From Candidatus Pelearchaeum maunauluense (GTDB lineage Archaea > Thermoproteota > Nitrososphaeria_A > Caldarchaeales > Caldarchaeaceae), in assembly GCA_030059675.1 (NCBI GenBank), contig JANVYQ010000003.1, positions 1-35,546 on the forward strand: 35,546 nt of DNA, written 5' to 3'. Positions 33,321 to 35,546 of this stretch are shown here, in pieces. Each line of letters begins with the position of its first letter. Within the stretch, counting starts at the first letter, position 1. The notes under the pieces are model-generated. The model made no database searches, had not been told where the DNA came from, and worked only from the letters and a program-made list of their open reading frames with translations. The position numbers and the translations under genes are program-made.

Positions 33321-33325
33321 ATATT

Positions 33326-34426
33326 TTATCCAGCTACCCCATCAAGCTCGCCAAAAGCGTCGCCAAGCCTGGCAAGTGCGCGGCGCTTCTCCGCCTCAAC
33401 CAAATCAGATGCATTAATAGAATCAACGACCTGCTGGAGTCTCCAGAGTATCTCGGCAGAGCCGTACCTATCAACAAGCTCCTCAGCAAGTATCGCGGGG
33501 TCTCTGAAACTGGGTGATGTCTCGTAGTAAATCATGCTCCCCAAGGCGAGGAGCTTTACAATCTCGCGGCCGACTCCACGCACCGCCAAGAGCTGTTCAT
33601 AGTCGCGCGGTGGTGAGGAGTGTAGCCTCTGGAGAAGCTTCCAGTTTATGGAGCCGCGTGGGGTTAGGAAGACGACGTACTCAACATGGTTGGGGTCTTG
33701 GGTTAGCTTTGTCTGTTTATGCATTCTAAAGTACGTCTGAAGCCTACGTAGTTTGCTTGGCTCCCACTCAAGCAGCTCCACTGATGTTCGCCTTGCTTCA
33801 GCGCTATCGCGGGCAGTCATGTCGAGTACTATCGGCTTCTTCTCAACAGCCAGAATACCATTATGCGGCTCGTCCACGAAGCTCTTAACGTTTCCAGAGA
33901 ACCAGTGGTAGCGTCGCGCGTTTGTTGAATAAGGCTCGCGGCTGAGCTGTATGATTGTCCATATCCTAGACCTTGAGAGGAGCATGATATGGAAGTACAG
34001 GTCGTAGCCGTCTTGTAGTGCTACGCTGTCTATCTTGGAAACCATGCGGCTGCAGTAGAGCAGGTACTGTACCCACCGCTCGCTAAGCCCGAAATGCTCA
34101 GCTATGCCAGCCAGCTCCTTAGGTACGTCGAAGCGTGATAGGCTTTTGCCGCCTAGTACAGCTACGCCTGATTGTGGGTTTAGCGTCTCCTTGAGTATCG
34201 CTCCCATTATCAGCGTTGAGTCTCCCTCAAGCTCGTCAAGCCCACTTGCTACTAGGAGGAAGTCCAGGAAGTAGGGTTCAGCCATACTCTCAACTAGGCT
34301 GTCAGGACCGTATAGGCTTAGGTAGCTCTGCAATATCTCTCCAACAACTCGTCTGGTAATTACATAATATCTCTCTCCAAATCTCTTATTGGTGAGCTTG
34401 AGTTCGCGGATGCCAGCCCTATACAT
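33326..34426 (-). CDS. DUF763 protein
   Basis: The 366-residue protein matches DUF763, a family from thermophilic archaea and bacteria with unknown function. The diagnostic centre is RRYHWFSGNVKSFVDEPHNGI (about residues 166-186, shown as YHWFSGNVKSFVDEPHNG), followed by LDMTARDSAEARRTSVELL. The C-terminal part has a helix-hairpin-helix-like LLAVRGVGREIVKLLAL (about residues 288-304), suggesting nucleic-acid contact. The usual N-terminal LPLHGG segment of the family is replaced by a divergent ELKLTNKRFGER. A TATA-like TTTAAATCC and GGGG before the ATG support the start. Confidence 0.85.
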   Translation of the reverse strand: MYRAGIRELKLTNKRFGERYYVITRRVVGEILQSYLSLYGPDSLVESMAEPYFLDFLLVASGLDELEGDSTLIMGAILKETLNPQSGVAVLGGKSLSRFDVPKELAGIAEHFGLSERWVQYLLYCSRMVSKIDSVALQDGYDLYFHIMLLSRSRIWTIIQLSREPYSTNARRYHWFSGNVKSFVDEPHNGILAVEKKPIVLDMTARDSAEARRTSVELLEWEPSKLRRLQTYFRMHKQTKLTQDPNHVEYVVFLTPRGSINWKLLQRLHSSPPRDYEQLLAVRGVGREIVKLLALGSMIYYETSPSFRDPAILAEELVDRYGSAEILWRLQQVVDSINASDLVEAEKRRALARLGDAFGELDGVAG

Positions 34427-34491
34427 GCCCCTAAGCTGTCTCCCGCATATCCGGCCAGGGATTTAAACTAGAGAGCGACAAAACATTATAG

Positions 34492-34540
34492 AATATACTC
34501 CACGACTATTGAGTATATTACACGCCGAATCGCTCAATAG
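34492..34540. repeat. Two overlapping inverted repeats between DUF763 and the small membrane protein
   Basis: AATATACTC (34492-34500) is repeated inverted as GAGTATATT (34511-34519). CTATTGAG (34506-34513) is repeated inverted as CTCAATAG (34533-34540). The two dyads share bases 34511-34513, so as RNA they would exclude each other; as DNA they could be operator half-sites or terminator elements. The second dyad overlaps the stop codon of the small membrane gene. Confidence 0.5.
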
Positions 34541-34752
34541 TCTGTTAGACCTTCTACCCTACGGCGGCGCGACTTTATGCGCACCCAGAGGTAAACGATG
34601 ACTGATATTGCTGTGGGTATGTAGATTGTGAAGAGCTGGAAGTACCAGACTAGGAAGAATCCATAGAAGGCTTGTATCGCTAGGAAGAGTAGCGAGACTA
34701 GAAGCATGATTATAGTTGCGTTTCTCCAGTGCCGTTCTTCCTCGCTGCTCAA
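34534..34752 (-). CDS. Small two-helix membrane protein downstream of rpoK
   Basis: The 72-residue protein has two hydrophobic segments (about residues 13-33 and 37-56) and a basic end [15 protein letters not shown] do not recognise a family. The TTG start at 34752 shares bases with the rpoK stop (TTGA), so translation is coupled to rpoK. The acidic N-terminus and basic C-terminus suggest both ends on the same side, but topology is uncertain. Confidence 0.7.
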   Translation of the reverse strand: MSSEEERHWRNATIIMLLVSLLFLAIQAFYGFFLVWYFQLFTIYIPTAISVIVYLWVRIKSRRRRVEGLTDY

Positions 34753-35000
34753 CTAGCTCCCTGCTCCAGAGCAAGAAGCTCTTTGAGCGATATATCTACA
34801 TACTGCCCGTTGGGGAGTTTGCGTCTAATGATTATGGGTAGGACTCCCCTCTCCAGCTCTCGCGTCGCTATATCTATCGGCGTATCGTCGGGCTTAACCT
34901 CCACCAAGGGGAACGCCCCTAGGGAGAGCTGGAGAGCGCGCCCCCCAAGAATACGCGCCCGCTCATATTTTGTGAGCTTGTAAAGTGCAGGTGATGACAT
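34749..35000 (-). CDS. rpoK: DNA-directed RNA polymerase subunit K (Rpb6/omega)
   Basis: RpoK promotes assembly of archaeal RNA polymerase by clamping the largest subunit. The 83-residue protein begins [19 protein letters not shown], with [17 protein letters not shown] and the C-terminal [19 protein letters not shown], all standard for the family. The start ATG at 35000 is set by the TATA box TGTATAAATT (plus 35031-35040), which predicts transcription starting about 10 bases before it; the longer frame from 35030 begins at the TATA box itself. Confidence 0.95.
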   Translation of the reverse strand: MSSPALYKLTKYERARILGGRALQLSLGAFPLVEVKPDDTPIDIATRELERGVLPIIIRRKLPNGQYVDISLKELLALEQGAS

Positions 35001-35030
35001 GGCAAGGTTGCAGAGAAGAATTAAAGCCAT

Positions 35031-35040
35031 AATTTATACA
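35031..35040 (-). promoter_or_regulatory. TATA box of rpoK
   Basis: TGTATAAATT on the minus strand is centred about 36 bases before the rpoK ATG, giving a leader near ten bases. Confidence 0.6.
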
Positions 35041-35070
35041 AATAATAAGGCGTGCCGTTGGTTAGGCTCT

Positions 35071-35080
35071 TAAATAAAAA
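35071..35080 (-). terminator. T-rich terminator of the thermosome gene
   Basis: The minus strand reads TTTTTATTTA about 30 bases after the thermosome stop, the usual archaeal termination signal, and it lies just before the rpoK promoter. Confidence 0.4.
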
Positions 35081-35108
35081 CGTTTCAGAGAAGGGGTTGG
35101 TGGAGGGT

Positions 35109-35546
35109 TTAATCCTCGCTCTCGCCGCCTTCCTCTTCCTTCTTCTTGCCAGGCCCGCCCTTCTCCTCTAGTCGCGAGGCCGCGATGATGTCGTCTATCT
35201 TCAGAATCATGGACGCAGCCTCAACGGCCGACTTTATCGCCTGCTTCTTAACCAACAGCGGGTCTATGACGTCCAACTTATACATGTCTGCAAGCTCTGC
35301 CTCAAAGACGTTAACGCCATACCATAGCTTGCCCTCCTTGTGCTTAGACCTTAGGTTGACCAGCGTCTCTATCGGGTCCATTCCAGCGTTCTCGGCCAGC
35401 TGGGCTGGGATTATCTCCAGAGCCTCGGCGAAGCGCTCCACGGCTAGCTGCTCCTTGCCTGGAAGCGTCTTGGCATAGTCTCTCAGCCTTAGGGCTGTCT
35501 CTATCTCGCTTGCACCGCCGCCCGCGACAACCTTGCCCTCAACTAT
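35109..35546 (-). CDS. Thermosome (group II chaperonin) subunit, partial
   Basis: The frame is open to the window edge, so only the C-terminal ~145 residues of a ~550-residue protein are present. [16 protein letters not shown] at the edge is the chaperonin equatorial-domain signature with the GGG ATP-contact loop; [19 protein letters not shown] and the [13 protein letters not shown] segment follow. The tail is rich in Gly, Lys and Glu ([12 protein letters not shown]), as in many thermosome subunits, but lacks the terminal GGM. It folds proteins as a double ring with ATP. The subunit type (α, β, γ) cannot be told from this part. Confidence 0.95.
   Translation of the reverse strand: MVEGKVVAGGGASEIETALRLRDYAKTLPGKEQLAVERFAEALEIIPAQLAENAGMDPIETLVNLRSKHKEGKLWYGVNVFEAELADMYKLDVIDPLLVKKQAIKSAVEAASMILKIDDIIAASRLEEKGGPGKKKEEEGGESED

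Overview
The window looks like a thermophilic archaeon of the Thermoproteota (TACK) group. The evidence is a thermosome subunit, RNA polymerase subunit K, a short XPF nuclease without a helicase domain, TATA boxes 25-30 bases before many start codons (leaderless or short-leader mRNAs), frequent TTG/GTG starts, an intron-bearing tRNA, and bulge-helix-bulge (BHB) introns in 23S rRNA. The genus cannot be fixed from sequence alone. The ~300 nt RNase P RNA is of the full-size type, which argues against Pyrobaculum-like Thermoproteales.

Layout: 1-1.2 kb holds the end of a DUF72-SWIM protein and a permease. 1.2-6.4 kb holds tRNA-Asp, the compact guaB-purA-purB operon (the IMP branch point to XMP and AMP), a KvAP-like potassium channel and tRNA-Met. 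6.4-7.6 kb is an AT-richer pocket between two tRNA genes, with a degenerate metalloprotease-like protein and a small AT-hook protein. 7.6-10.2 kb on the minus strand reads substrate-binding protein, PAC2 protein, Hsp20, RNase P RNA, then an intron-containing tRNA-Glu. 10.2-14.7 kb is a solitary 23S rRNA gene with two introns, each carrying a broken LAGLIDADG endonuclease gene.

From 14.7 to 24.2 kb come an unknown minus-strand gene, a GlcD/GlcF-type flavin plus Fe-S dehydrogenase pair, XPF nuclease overlapping a THUMP protein, a hotdog thioesterase, MarC, SixA, pterin carbinolamine dehydratase, a frameshifted MOSC gene, a membrane-anchored PLD-like protein, OsmC and a nucleotidyltransferase. 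From 24.3 to 32.1 kb lies a carboxylate/acyl-CoA region: both subunits of a glutaconate-type CoA-transferase (on opposite strands), a ferritin-like protein, an acetyl-CoA-synthetase-like enzyme, BioY, a CBS protein, a HAD phosphatase and a medium-chain acyl-CoA synthetase. The end has inositol-1-phosphate synthase, DUF763, a small membrane protein overlapping rpoK, and the thermosome C-terminus.

I see no CRISPR array, insertion sequence, toxin-antitoxin pair or clear defence system. The most unusual items are the unlinked 23S gene with two introns whose homing endonucleases are both decayed, the archaeal AT-hook protein, the frameshifted MOSC gene, the split CoA-transferase, and an acetyl-CoA-synthetase-like enzyme with glycine at the position that normally limits the pocket to acetate.
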